Source of the DNA: Absicoccus porci
GTDB taxonomy: Bacteria; Bacillota_I; Bacilli_A; Erysipelotrichales; Erysipelotrichaceae
NCBI RefSeq assembly: GCF_003725415.1
Contig: NZ_RJQC01000002.1
Span: 32,681 to 96,680 of the forward strand
Reading direction: 5' to 3'
Length of the DNA: 64,000 nucleotides
Of this stretch, positions 9,124 to 17,725 are shown in pieces. Below the pieces are notes generated by a model. It made no database searches. It was given only the letters and a program-made list of their open reading frames with translations, and was not told where the DNA came from. A program made the translations under genes and the position numbers. Within the stretch, counting starts at the first letter, position 1, and each line of letters begins with the position of its first letter.

Positions 9124-9139
9124 AGACTCGCCCTTTTTT
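9111..9139. terminator. Weak hairpin between convergent sorC-like gene and manA
   Basis: GGACGAATC (9111-9119) pairs imperfectly with GACTCGCCC (9125-9133, two mismatches) and six T residues follow on the plus strand. Plausible but weak. Confidence 0.45.
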
Positions 9140-10034
9140 ATTCTATTTCTCGCCAATACGGATTTGGAGTAGCCATAATACAATCCGCTTGTCCATCAAT
9201 CGATACCGTTTCTTTTGGCATCAATAAAATACTCGTTCCTGGTTCCACTAAGGTATTATCGACTAAGATGCGTCCAGATAAAACCGTGCATACAGCCGCA
9301 ATATCACTTGGATTCGAAATATGATCTTGCATATGTTTATGCATAAGATCAAACGCATAGAAAGAAGCCCGTCGACCAGCATGAAAGGTTTGTTTGATTT
9401 CTTTATTCATCGGATTCATGGTTGCCAGAGCTTTTTCTACATGCAATGCTCGTTTGTTGCCTTTTTCATCGGTTCGATCATAATCATATAAACGATAGGT
9501 AATGTTGGTCGATTGTTGAATTTCATAAATCAAAGCACCACTTGTCAAACAATGAACCGTGCCAGCCGGCGTAAACAATAAGTCCTCACTCTTCACTGGA
9601 TATTTCTTTAATGCCTGATGAAAATCCTTTTTTGCGATTGCCTCTTTGATCGAATCTTTAGACTCCTCGACATTTTCCGCATAGACCCATCCTTTTTTGG
9701 GAGCTTCAATAAAATACCAAGCTTCACACTTGCCATATGGTTTCCCTTCTTGATCCTGTGCAAATCGATCGGTCGGATGGACTTGCACACTTACATCCAT
9801 TTTGGCAGCATCAAAACTCACAATGATTGGATATTCTTCCTTTGGCAATAATCCAAAAGCAGTCGGTGTTTTTTGAATCAATGTACGCAATGTCGTCTGT
9901 CCTACTGGACTATCGATTCCTTCAATAGCTGCACAAGAATAAACAATGCCCGTATGCGCACTCGTTGCTCCATACGCTTTTAAACGCTCATCTCCCCATA
10001 TTTTATCCATGGAAATGGTCTTTAAGATATACAT
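9138..10034 (-). CDS. manA: Mannose-6-phosphate isomerase, class I
   Basis: Zinc cupin enzyme interconverting mannose-6-phosphate and fructose-6-phosphate. Ligand motifs are visible: VQVHPTD, the Glu in KCEAWYF, and the His in PAGTVHCL; Arg in NITYRLYDYDR is the family catalytic region. The product of 298 residues matches the short Gram-positive type. The ATG at 10034 lies 5 bases after GAGGAGGG; the GTG further upstream overlaps that site and is rejected. It is a single gene convergent with the SorC-type regulator. Confidence 0.92.
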   Translation of the reverse strand: MYILKTISMDKIWGDERLKAYGATSAHTGIVYSCAAIEGIDSPVGQTTLRTLIQKTPTAFGLLPKEEYPIIVSFDAAKMDVSVQVHPTDRFAQDQEGKPYGKCEAWYFIEAPKKGWVYAENVEESKDSIKEAIAKKDFHQALKKYPVKSEDLLFTPAGTVHCLTSGALIYEIQQSTNITYRLYDYDRTDEKGNKRALHVEKALATMNPMNKEIKQTFHAGRRASFYAFDLMHKHMQDHISNPSDIAAVCTVLSGRILVDNTLVEPGTSILLMPKETVSIDGQADCIMATPNPYWREIE

Positions 10035-10166
10035 TTCCACCCTCCTCACATATTTATTTTATCTTTCATCAATATTGTATCTTTTATGAAAATGGTATAC
10101 ACTTTTCTTGCAGAAAATTCCTATTTTTTGTATAAATAAGACAACTGGTTTTTATTGACCTCCCAG

Positions 10167-10235
10167 TATAATCATAGGCAAGCACTTTTTATGATGAAAT
10201 AAAAGTACCAGTCTATGACCTGGTACTTTTTTTAG
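10167..10235 (+). promoter_or_regulatory. Promoter -10 and leader hairpin before the nucleoside hydrolase gene
   Basis: TATAAT at 10167-10172 predicts transcription from about 10179. AGTACCAG (10204-10211) pairs with CTGGTACT (10220-10227), followed by seven T residues, which is a full intrinsic-terminator shape 15 bases before the gene's ribosome site. The leader before the hairpin is only about 25 bases, too short for a known riboswitch. It may attenuate the operon or end a tiny transcript. Confidence 0.55.
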
Positions 10236-10247
10236 TTAGGAGACAAA

Positions 10248-11177
10248 ATGAGAAAAGTAATTATTGATTGTGATCCGGGTATCGATGATAGCTTAGCTTT
10301 GATGTTAGCTTTAAGCAGTCCCGAAATCGAAGTCATCGGTATCACCATCGTCTGTGGCAATACCCCTGTCGATATGGGATTTGAAAATGCTAAAAAAATC
10401 TTAAAATTCATTCATCGTTTAGACATTCCAATTTATAAAGGAGCTACCCAACCATTAAAAAAGCCCTATGTTGATGCTTTAGATACCCATGGCGCGGATG
10501 GCTTAGGCGAAAGCTTTCTGGATCCTGTTCCAGGATATGAACAAAAAATGGATGCCATCGAATTTTTATCCAAGACCCTGAAACAAGAACCATGTACCGT
10601 TATTGCGATTGGTCCCATGACCAATTTTGCCCAGCTCATTGCCAAAGATCCTGCTGCTTTTGAAGCTATTGACACGTTTATATCCATGGGTGGCACCTAT
10701 AAAGCCCATGGCAATTGTTCACCCGTTGGCGAATACAATTATTGGGAAGACCCCGAAGCTGCTAAAATCGTCTATGCCCATACCAAAATGATCCATATGA
10801 TTGGACTAGATGTGACCCGACAAATCGTATTGACCCATGAAATCCTTGATGCCTGGGAACCAAAAAATAAAAAAGTGACCGATTTTATTCGTAAAATCAC
10901 ATCCTTCTATTTTACGTTCCATTGGCACCAAGAACATTTAAAAGGATGTGTTATTAACGATCCTTTAGCCATTGCGTATGTGATTGATCCATCCATTTGT
11001 TCCGGTTTTAAAGCCTATACCGATATCGAAACTGACGGTATCACACGAGGAGAAAGTGTGGTCGATGCCTATGATTTCTATCACAAACCAGCCAACGCCA
11101 AAATTCTGACCCAAGTGGATGTATCCAAGTTTTTTACCTTATTTGAAAGTCGAGTGATTGATCATGAAGAAAATTAG
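10248..11177 (+). CDS. Inosine-uridine-type nucleoside hydrolase
   Basis: Hydrolyses the N-glycosidic bond of ribonucleosides to free base and ribose. The calcium-binding family signature DCDPGIDDSLAL is at residues 7-18, with further conserved parts GPMTNFAQL, the SMGGTY region and NDPLAIAYV near residue 240. At 309 residues it has the normal size. It starts after AGGAG and overlaps the ECF gene by 14 bases, so the pair is an operon for salvage of nucleosides or a released base. Which nucleoside is preferred cannot be told. Confidence 0.92.
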   Translation: MRKVIIDCDPGIDDSLALMLALSSPEIEVIGITIVCGNTPVDMGFENAKKILKFIHRLDIPIYKGATQPLKKPYVDALDTHGADGLGESFLDPVPGYEQKMDAIEFLSKTLKQEPCTVIAIGPMTNFAQLIAKDPAAFEAIDTFISMGGTYKAHGNCSPVGEYNYWEDPEAAKIVYAHTKMIHMIGLDVTRQIVLTHEILDAWEPKNKKVTDFIRKITSFYFTFHWHQEHLKGCVINDPLAIAYVIDPSICSGFKAYTDIETDGITRGESVVDAYDFYHKPANAKILTQVDVSKFFTLFESRVIDHEEN

Positions 11178-11709
11178 TACCTATCACGTTTGTGCCATTG
11201 CCTTTGCGATAGCCATCAACATCATTGGTGGCCAAATTGCACTCCTATTGCACTTGCCCATTTATTTAGATAGTATCGGTACCTTCTTTATTGCGGCCGT
11301 ATGCGGACCCATCTATGGTATGCTTCCCAATGCATTAAGCGGTGTGGCCATGTGGATGTTAGGCGATGTCTACTCACTCTATTATGCCCCAGTTGGCATC
11401 TTATTAGGTTTATTGACAGGTTTACTGTTTCATCGCACCAACAATGTATTCTTAACAAGTCTATGGATCACTTTACCTACTTCTTTGGTGAGTGCTTGTA
11501 TTACCGCCATCTTATTCGGTGGTATCACCTCGAGTGGATCGACCGTATTCGTACAGATCCTCGCCAAATTCATCGGCTTGACCCCTGCTTGTTTTATCGT
11601 TCAAGTCCTTACCGACTATTGCGATCGCACCCTTGGCTTGAGCCTTGTGAAAATTGTCATCAAACAAATGCCCGATCGCATTTTATTGAAACTAAAAAAT
11701 ACGGACTAA
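11164..11709 (+). CDS. ECF transporter S component
   Basis: A 181-residue integral membrane protein with about five to six hydrophobic segments and the GPIYGMLPNALSG loop seen in CD3073-like ECF substrate-binding subunits. Such proteins need the shared EcfA/A'/T module, which is not in this window. Coupling to a nucleoside hydrolase suggests a nucleoside, base or related vitamin precursor as substrate (inference). The ATG at 11164 is preferred over the TTG at 11158; it overlaps the upstream gene end. Confidence 0.82.
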   Translation: MKKISTYHVCAIAFAIAINIIGGQIALLLHLPIYLDSIGTFFIAAVCGPIYGMLPNALSGVAMWMLGDVYSLYYAPVGILLGLLTGLLFHRTNNVFLTSLWITLPTSLVSACITAILFGGITSSGSTVFVQILAKFIGLTPACFIVQVLTDYCDRTLGLSLVKIVIKQMPDRILLKLKNTD

Positions 11710-11722
11710 ACCGTATTTTTTT
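11698..11722 (+). terminator. Intrinsic terminator of the nucleoside operon
   Basis: AATACGG (11698-11704) pairs with CCGTATT (11711-11717) around ACTAAA, then a T run. The stem includes the stop codon of the ECF gene. Confidence 0.85.
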
Positions 11723-11942
11723 ATTCTTCTTCGTCTTTTACATGGATGCAATTACCACATAACATTCGCTATTTGATACCCCATCGAACCCAGTTGCCTA
11801 ATGATGCTTCACTAGACTTTATTCATTTCCTCTTTTCTTTTTTATGCCATATCCCCGATACTTTCCTTAAGTTTTCAATGAACACCAATCCATCCTTTGT
11901 GCAGAATCGTACCAAAGAAATAGTCTATGATTATGCTTTTGT
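11723..11942 (-). other. Possible decayed coding remnant
   Basis: Read on the minus strand, one frame gives a string ending LGNWVRWGIK-stop-RMLCGNCIHV with two in-frame stops and then a final stop before the ECF terminator. The CGNC ending and even composition resemble the tail of a lost gene, but the evidence is thin. No intact gene is visible in these 220 bases. Confidence 0.2.
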
Positions 11943-12626
11943 TCAAAACTCAATGTCATAAGCCATAAAATGTGTTTTTTTCAAACATAGGACCATTAAA
12001 TTAAACCAAGAAATACAAGAATCCAAAATAATGGAATCCGAAGTGATCACATTAGCCTTTTCATAAAGAATTAAATCCACATGTTGAACAATTTGCACAT
12101 CTACCATTGGATCCACATCATAGATTTTGGTTTTGAGTCGTCCTGAATTAGAAACCGGTGCATCTAAAAGGATATGGATGGTTCCAGGATGATAGGCATA
12201 TACCCATTCTAACAATAAAGCAACGGCTTGTTTGGTTTGTGGAATGATTCGATAGTTGCCACGTAAAGAGGCTAAATCCCGAACAACTCCATCCATTCCC
12301 AAAAATAGAGGGGAATGGTTTAATAATACTTCTAAAGTAATGATTTGATTGAATCCATCGATCCATACATCTTTTTTTCCAAAATCAAATACTTCTTTGG
12401 CTTTGCGATTGGTTAATTGTTTATCAGTCGCAACACTGCGTGCAACGGCCAATCGTTGCCGTTCGGATAAACAATAATGATTGCCCACAAAAGTAGAAGC
12501 TTGTTTACGATCATACCCCGCATTGATCAAATAGCACACGTCTTTTGCGGCTTTATGCAGTACGGGCATGGCCGTATCCGAAAAGTTTTTCTCATCATCG
12601 GGTACAAATCCTCTTCTAGCTTGCAT
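11943..12626 (-). CDS. DUF434 family protein
   Basis: A 227-residue cytosolic protein starting MQARRGFVPDDEKNF. It carries the DUF434 features: an N-terminal YLINAGYDRKQASTFVGNHY block, VWIDGFNQIITLEVLL, and LLDAPVSNSGRLK. The family is of unknown biochemical function. The ATG at 12626 lies 7 bases after GGGAG and overlaps the protease gene end by 11 bases, so both are one transcript. That coupling is the only clue to its role. Confidence 0.82.
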   Translation of the reverse strand: MQARRGFVPDDEKNFSDTAMPVLHKAAKDVCYLINAGYDRKQASTFVGNHYCLSERQRLAVARSVATDKQLTNRKAKEVFDFGKKDVWIDGFNQIITLEVLLNHSPLFLGMDGVVRDLASLRGNYRIIPQTKQAVALLLEWVYAYHPGTIHILLDAPVSNSGRLKTKIYDVDPMVDVQIVQHVDLILYEKANVITSDSIILDSCISWFNLMVLCLKKTHFMAYDIEF

Positions 12627-13899
12627 GTGCATTCTCCCATGCTTGAATATAAGAAATTCGTTGATACATACCTGGATGATCATAATACAATCGTTCAACA
12701 ATAGGATGTGGATTCACATCGATCAATTCATCACTGGATAATTGAGTAAACGTATCAATCAAAGCTTGTCCATACCCATGATTGACCGCATTTTTATCCG
12801 CTTCTTTTTCTTCTTTACAAGAAACAAAATTATGATAGATTCCAAGCACAAAGGATATAGGTGCAAAGCCATAAGAAAAAACCATGAAAGACAACACATA
12901 ATTGGTGTGTGACAAACCAAAAGATTGATTGATCCATGTATTCAAATCAACGATCGTTTGAGCATGAGGAATCAGCCAAACAAAGAAGAAAAACAACAAG
13001 ACCAAAAACGCATAATGAAGGTAATTCCAAATGTTTTTCTTATGTTTCAAATGACCAATTTCATGCAACAAGACCGCTAATAATTCGTCTTCACTGTTTT
13101 CTTGGATAAAGTTATCGGCAATCCCAAATTCACGGATCCATAAAAACTTTAATAAGAACGCATTCTTATCATTGGATTTTTTGGATTCGTCATAAATCTT
13201 GATATGTCGTACTTTTTTCTTAGCTTCCGATGCATAGGCTTCGATTTGAGAACGCAATGGTCCTTCTTCCATTTCCGTAAAGGTATATTTCTTTCGCATC
13301 ACCAACAAAGATAAAAAAGACATCGCAATCATTAAGAATAGATAAATCGCAAGAATGATCAAACAAAAGAGAAACGATTGACGATAAGAAATCGAAAATC
13401 CATTTGTCCATGTGGATAGATGGGTACACAAATAAATCAGCAGACCACCGACCACAAGCATCACAAAGGTTTCAAACACAAAATCTAAGACATGATCTTT
13501 GATCCAAGATGATTTGGTCTGTTTATTTAAACCATACTTCTCATCAATTTGAAACGTTTCATAATAAACAACCGGTATATCGATTCCTTCTTCGATCAGT
13601 TCCATAACCATATACGTTAAAAAAGCACTGAGATATGGATTGGCACCATCAAACCAAGTAAAGAAAGGGGACAAAATATAAAAAATACTGATTGCTAAAG
13701 TACCAAGACGTACCCAACCAGATAGTTTGGCATACTCCTTCTTATAGGATAAAAACTTAGCATACCGCGAGGGTGTATAAATCGTCGAAACCGCTTCTGG
13801 AAGTGGTTTTGATCTTTGTTTCCAAGTCAAATACGATATCCATCTTTGCCATAGAAAGGCAATGACAAGAAACGCAATTAAAATCATTTTTAAAACCAT
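12616..13899 (-). CDS. M48-family membrane metalloprotease, Ste24-like
   Basis: 427 residues with about six membrane segments. The zinc motif HEIGHLKH lies near residue 290, with the third ligand region KEEKEADKNAVNHG about 80 residues later. The N-terminal multi-span part and the EKYGLNKQT motif are those of CAAX-prenyl-protease-1/Ste24 homologues, which in bacteria act in membrane protein quality control. The frame extends upstream to 14145, but that part is non-coding in character; ATG 13899 sits 8 bases after GGTGGAG. It is cotranscribed with the DUF434 gene. Confidence 0.9.
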   Translation of the reverse strand: MVLKMILIAFLVIAFLWQRWISYLTWKQRSKPLPEAVSTIYTPSRYAKFLSYKKEYAKLSGWVRLGTLAISIFYILSPFFTWFDGANPYLSAFLTYMVMELIEEGIDIPVVYYETFQIDEKYGLNKQTKSSWIKDHVLDFVFETFVMLVVGGLLIYLCTHLSTWTNGFSISYRQSFLFCLIILAIYLFLMIAMSFLSLLVMRKKYTFTEMEEGPLRSQIEAYASEAKKKVRHIKIYDESKKSNDKNAFLLKFLWIREFGIADNFIQENSEDELLAVLLHEIGHLKHKKNIWNYLHYAFLVLLFFFFVWLIPHAQTIVDLNTWINQSFGLSHTNYVLSFMVFSYGFAPISFVLGIYHNFVSCKEEKEADKNAVNHGYGQALIDTFTQLSSDELIDVNPHPIVERLYYDHPGMYQRISYIQAWENAHAS

Positions 13900-14016
13900 A
13901 CATTCATCTCCACCTACAAAAATAGCACGTTCTGACGTGTTTTTCATTTTTTGTGCAATCTGCATTACAACTATATTTATATTGTGAACATATAGAACTT
14001 TATCTAAAAATAATAT

Positions 14017-14045
14017 TTGATTACTATTCAAAAAAGTATTAATAT
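14017..14045 (+). promoter_or_regulatory. Promoter of the candidate small RNA
   Basis: TTGATT (14017-14022) and TAATAT (14040-14045) are exactly 17 bases apart. The predicted start is about 14051, two bases before the first stem. Confidence 0.65.
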
Positions 14046-14050
14046 TTAGA

Positions 14051-14136
14051 ACTGTAATTGATGGCATATGACTGCAACAAGCAGTCCAATTACAAAGTGG
14101 ATCTGTTCCTGATTTGTGAACAGATTCTTTTTTATT
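14051..14136 (+). ncRNA. Candidate small RNA or structured leader, unrecognised
   Basis: From the predicted start the RNA folds into P1 (TGTAATTG 14053-14060 with CAATTACA 14087-14094), a nine-base bulge ATGGCATAT, and P2 (GACTGC 14070-14075 with GCAGTC 14081-14086, loop AACAA). A separate terminator hairpin ATCTGTTC (14101-14108) / GAACAGAT (14118-14125) with a T run follows. Promoter, two hairpins and terminator fit an 80-90 base transcript. It matches no riboswitch class I know. It could instead be an attenuator in a long leader of the surface-protein gene. Confidence 0.5.
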
Positions 14137-14223
14137 TGTATACAAATCGAGAATATGTTTAATGCATCAATATATTTTATTTATTGATATATTTCATTTT
14201 TTATATATGTTTAAGACGAAAAC

Positions 14224-14263
14224 TTTCATTTGTTATAATTGTTGTGATTTACAATAAATGAAA
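14224..14263 (+). promoter_or_regulatory. Promoter and flanking dyad of the surface-protein gene
   Basis: TATAAT at 14234-14239 lies between inverted arms TTTCATT (14224-14230) and AATGAAA (14257-14263). The dyad brackets the -10 box and the start site, the position of a repressor operator; the right arm merges with the ribosome site AAAGGG. Confidence 0.45.
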
Positions 14264-14273
14264 GGGATATACT

Positions 14274-15464
14274 ATGAAAAAATTCTTACAAGCACTCTTC
14301 TGTGCCGGACTGATTTTGGGTACGATGTCCCATCCGGTCTTGGCCACCGAAAATGATCCGGCTAGTTATGTTGGCCACTATTCAACCAATCAAAGCTTTG
14401 CGTTTGTGAACAGTCGTTATTACGATGGAACCAACTACGTAAAAGTATTTAACTGGGGCTGGGCTGCTGAATCTGATCAATATTATGTCAATGGCGACTG
14501 GACAGATCTAAACCACGTATATACACGAGAAGATTATACAACAGGGAAGCCAACCAATTTAGTCGGTTCGGATGGTGATGGTACCTTATCATCAGCGAAT
14601 GCCGGTACCTATACACTGATCAATATTTCAAATCTTTCGCCATTCGGTCCACAGGCCGATAACTATGTCTTTCCAAGTACGTTGAACAATATACCAACCT
14701 ACATTGAAATTTGGAAAGTAGCCCCTGACCTTACATTAACAAGTGACGTACAAGGAACGATCCAACGAGGACAAACCTTTACCCTCACATTGACGATCAA
14801 TAATGATTACAACAATTCGGAAGGTTTACCAACAACGAATCAAGTAAGTTTCTCTGTCAATAATGCCCAAGCATCGAGTGCGATTACTCAATCTGGAAAT
14901 ACGTATACGCAAACATTTATCGCAACCACAGATACTAGTGCAACTACGATAGAAGCTACGGCCGGTGTAACCGATACTGCAACCAATTATAAAGAAGGCT
15001 ATCAACAATTAACTTTGGACTTAGCTGCCATGCATTCGGTTTCCTATCAATTTGTCAGTGGTACCCAAGATAAAACCTTGCCACAAGAAGTCATGAAATT
15101 ATTACCAGAATCGACCACCGCACAAGAAGGAGAAACGGTTACAGCTACGCAACCAGAAACGACAAAAGTGACGGTGGATGATGGTGTATGGACATTTACT
15201 GGTTATGATGCCAATGAAAAAGTCATGGATACAGATATTACATTCACGGGTACATGGACGTTTACAGCCAATCCAAAACAAGCAACAACATCCAAAACCA
15301 ATAATGCTAACAATAACACAACGCAAACAAAAAATAGCGAAGGATCACAAACGAAAAAAACAGAAGGCACACAAACTGGTATCGAAACCCATGCAACGCA
15401 ATGGATCGTAACAGGTGTACTTGCTTTCGGTCTTCTATTGATACTACGAAAGAAACATGCCTAA
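14274..15464 (+). CDS. Secreted SHIRT-domain surface protein with C-terminal membrane anchor
   Basis: 396 residues. A signal peptide covers about 1-25 (cleavage near VLATEN). A region of about 220 residues ends in an Ig-like fold (SDVQGTIQRGQTFTLTL). A SHIRT domain lies at about 252-332, with SVSYQFVSGT, LPQEVMKLLP, WTFTGYDA and FTGTWTF. A Thr/Asn/Lys-rich linker follows, then a membrane segment ending RKKHA. SHIRT domains are rigid rod modules of cell-surface proteins. No LPXTG is present, but TQTGIETH stands where a sorting signal would be, so sortase attachment through a divergent motif is possible; otherwise the helix anchors it. Confidence 0.82.
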   Translation: MKKFLQALFCAGLILGTMSHPVLATENDPASYVGHYSTNQSFAFVNSRYYDGTNYVKVFNWGWAAESDQYYVNGDWTDLNHVYTREDYTTGKPTNLVGSDGDGTLSSANAGTYTLINISNLSPFGPQADNYVFPSTLNNIPTYIEIWKVAPDLTLTSDVQGTIQRGQTFTLTLTINNDYNNSEGLPTTNQVSFSVNNAQASSAITQSGNTYTQTFIATTDTSATTIEATAGVTDTATNYKEGYQQLTLDLAAMHSVSYQFVSGTQDKTLPQEVMKLLPESTTAQEGETVTATQPETTKVTVDDGVWTFTGYDANEKVMDTDITFTGTWTFTANPKQATTSKTNNANNNTTQTKNSEGSQTKKTEGTQTGIETHATQWIVTGVLAFGLLLILRKKHA

Positions 15465-15467
15465 GCA

Positions 15468-15494
15468 ACGGAGAAAGCAATCTCCGTTTTTTTC
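15468..15494 (+). terminator. Intrinsic terminator of the surface-protein gene
   Basis: ACGGAGA (15468-15474) pairs with TCTCCGT (15481-15487), followed by a run of T. Confidence 0.9.
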
Positions 15495-15503
15495 TGTTTA
15501 CAT

Positions 15504-15529
15504 AAAAAAAGGCACGTAATGTGCCTTTT
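15504..15529 (-). terminator. Intrinsic terminator of lysS
   Basis: On the minus strand AAAGGCAC pairs with GTGCCTTT around ATTAC and is followed by a T run (the A tract 15504-15510). Confidence 0.9.
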
Positions 15530-17446
15530 CTAGTACAATTTTGCTCCGGCTGGAATATGATCATCCACAAGCAATAGATGTAACTTTTCTTCACCTGCTT
15601 CTTTATGGATGGCACTGAGCAACATACCACAAGAATCAATACCCATCATTTTACGAGGAGGTAAATTAACGATTGCAATCGCTGTCTTACCAATTAAATC
15701 TTCTGGTTCATAATAAGTATGGATTCCACTTAAGATCGTACGATGTGTATCCGTGCCATCATCCAATGTAAACTGCAACAATTTCTTTGATTTTGGTACT
15801 GCCACACAATCTAAGATCTTCACTGCACGGAAATCACTCTTACTGAACGTATCAAAATCAACATATTCTTTAAATAATGGTTCAATTTCTACCTTTGAAA
15901 AATCAATCTTTTCAACAGGTGCTGATGTTGCTGCATTGGCTCGTTTCGCTGCTTTTGAATCCCCAACCAATTTCATATGAGGGAACAACAAGACTTCACG
16001 AATGGTTCTTTGATCAGTTAGTAACATCACAAAACGGTCAATTCCTAAACCTACACCACCAGTTGGAGGCATACCATATTCCAATGCTTCCACATAATCG
16101 GTATCCACTTCATTGGCTTCATCATCACCAAGATCACGAAGTTCCAATTGTTTCTCAAAACGTTCTTTTTGATCAATTGGATCATTCAATTCGGAGAAGG
16201 CATTGGCATATTCATGACCACAAATAAACAATTCATAACGATCTGTAAAACGAGGATCATCTACATTCTTCTTCGCTAATGGACTGATTTCAATTGGATA
16301 TTCATAGACAAACGTTGGTTGTTCAATAGTTTCTTCACAATATTTCTCAAAGAATAAGGAAATAATATGACCTACGGAATTATGTTTTTGTTCCAATTCG
16401 ATATCATGTTCAGCAGCTAATTTCTTTGCGTCTTCAAAAGACATTTCTTGTTTAAAATCAATACCTGTCTTTTCTTTAACGGCATCGCACATTGTTATAC
16501 GTTTAAATGGCTTGCTTAGATCCAATTGTGTTCCTTGGTATGTAATCACATTGGTTCCTAATACTTTTTCGGATACAAAACGGAACATACCTTCAATTAG
16601 ATCCATCATGCCATGCAAATCACTATAGGCAACATACGCCTCGACCGTTGTGAATTCTGGATTGTGCGTGGCATCCATTCCTTCATTACGGAACAAACGA
16701 CCAATTTCATACACACCTTCCAAACCACCAACGATCAATCGTTTCAATGGCAATTCTGTCGCAATACGTAAATAGAAATCCATATTCAAGGCATTGTGAT
16801 GGGTCACAAATGGACGAGCGGCTGCTCCACCTAAAATTGGTTGTAGAACGGGTGTTTCTACTTCCATCAATCCTTGACCATCTAAATATTCTTGGATTGC
16901 TCGAATGATTCTTGGTCTTGTGAGCGCAATTTTCTTTGCTTCTGGATTCATGATCAAATCCACATAACGACGACGATAACGTTCTTCGGTATCTTGTAGT
17001 CCATGGAATTTTTCTGGCAATGGACGCAAAGACTTCGCTAAATGCGTGTATTCCTTGGCACGTACCGACAATTGTCCATGATCCGTTTTCATAACGGTAC
17101 CTTCAATACCAACGATATCGCCAATATCATTCTTTTTGAAGATCTCATACATTTCATCGCCCAATTCATCTTTACGAACATAGATTTGAATATCTCCTGT
17201 CACATCTTGGATATTCATAAATCCGGCTTTTCCTTGACGACGTTTACGCATGATACGACCAGCAATCGTTACATGTACATCTAATTTTTCTAGTTCTTCC
17301 TTGGTATATCGATCATATTCTTCCGTGATTTGACCACAACGCGCATCTCGATCAAAACGACGACCAAATGGATCAATACCCATATCGATCAAATCTTGCA
17401 TCTTTTGACGGCGTACTTGTTCTTGTTGCGTAAGTTTTTGTTTCAT
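15530..17446 (-). CDS. lysS: Lysyl-tRNA synthetase (class II) with C-terminal tRNA-binding domain
   Basis: Charges tRNA-Lys. Residues 1 to about 500 are an ordinary bacterial LysRS: OB-fold anticodon domain, motif 2 around [15 protein letters not shown], motif 3 [14 protein letters not shown]. Residues about 529-638 form an added EMAP-II/MetRS-type tRNA-binding domain ([47 protein letters not shown]). Usual LysRS has about 490-505 residues, so this one is a fusion. The start at 17446 follows AAGGAG; the upstream open frame lies in the T-box leader. It is transcribed alone under the T-box. Confidence 0.95.
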   Translation of the reverse strand: MKQKLTQQEQVRRQKMQDLIDMGIDPFGRRFDRDARCGQITEEYDRYTKEELEKLDVHVTIAGRIMRKRRQGKAGFMNIQDVTGDIQIYVRKDELGDEMYEIFKKNDIGDIVGIEGTVMKTDHGQLSVRAKEYTHLAKSLRPLPEKFHGLQDTEERYRRRYVDLIMNPEAKKIALTRPRIIRAIQEYLDGQGLMEVETPVLQPILGGAAARPFVTHHNALNMDFYLRIATELPLKRLIVGGLEGVYEIGRLFRNEGMDATHNPEFTTVEAYVAYSDLHGMMDLIEGMFRFVSEKVLGTNVITYQGTQLDLSKPFKRITMCDAVKEKTGIDFKQEMSFEDAKKLAAEHDIELEQKHNSVGHIISLFFEKYCEETIEQPTFVYEYPIEISPLAKKNVDDPRFTDRYELFICGHEYANAFSELNDPIDQKERFEKQLELRDLGDDEANEVDTDYVEALEYGMPPTGGVGLGIDRFVMLLTDQRTIREVLLFPHMKLVGDSKAAKRANAATSAPVEKIDFSKVEIEPLFKEYVDFDTFSKSDFRAVKILDCVAVPKSKKLLQFTLDDGTDTHRTILSGIHTYYEPEDLIGKTAIAIVNLPPRKMMGIDSCGMLLSAIHKEAGEEKLHLLLVDDHIPAGAKLY

Positions 17447-17466
17447 GTCTTCTCCTTTTCTCTCAT

Positions 17467-17690
17467 AAAAAAAGAACATCTCATCCAAGGGACGAAATGT
17501 TCGTGTTACCACCCTATTTTGTTTAGAAATCACTTTCTAAACCTCTGCCACTGTCGATAAACAGTGCTTCCTTTAATGCAGGAACTACAAGCAGCTCCAA
17601 GGTTTTATTCCCCATCATCCTGTACTCTTTTCCACCAACCAAGAGTTCTCTAGACCATTATTGATCGGTACTCGTCCTTTTCATAGCCTT
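17467..17690 (-). promoter_or_regulatory. T-box riboswitch of lysS
   Basis: On the minus strand the T-box core AGGGTGGTAACACG is at 17515-17502. It is followed by the competing terminator GAACAT (17502-17497) / ATGTTC (17479-17474) and a T run ending at 17467. A long paired leader precedes it. An AAA triplet near 17603-17606 is a candidate lysine specifier. Uncharged tRNA-Lys should stabilise the antiterminator and allow lysS transcription. Confidence 0.92.
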
Positions 17691-17696
17691 ATGTGT

Positions 17697-17725
17697 ATCG
17701 TACAAAACCAAATCCACTTTGTCAA
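17697..17725 (-). promoter_or_regulatory. Promoter of the T-box-lysS transcript
   Basis: On the minus strand TTGACA (17725-17720) and TACGAT (17702-17697) are separated by 17 bases. The -35 box overlaps the stop codon of the preceding Sua5-type gene. Confidence 0.8.

Larger units (their letters stand above)
13900..14273. other. Intergenic region between divergent protease and surface-protein genes
   Basis: No gene in these 374 bases. It holds the leader of the protease gene with a CACGT-TCTG-ACGTG hairpin (13926-13939), a promoter and a compact candidate small RNA (14017-14136), and the promoter with dyad of the surface-protein gene (14224-14263). Confidence 0.7.

Noticed and set aside
10050-10247. 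Purine or preQ1 riboswitch before the nucleoside hydrolase
   Set aside because: I could not find the conserved core of either class, and the predicted leader is too short.
13900-14145. N-terminal extension of the M48 protease frame
   Set aside because: The segment covers promoter and leader DNA; the ATG at 13899 with GGTGGAG gives a normal family N-terminus.
17447-17533. N-terminal extension of lysS
   Set aside because: This is the T-box terminator region, not coding.
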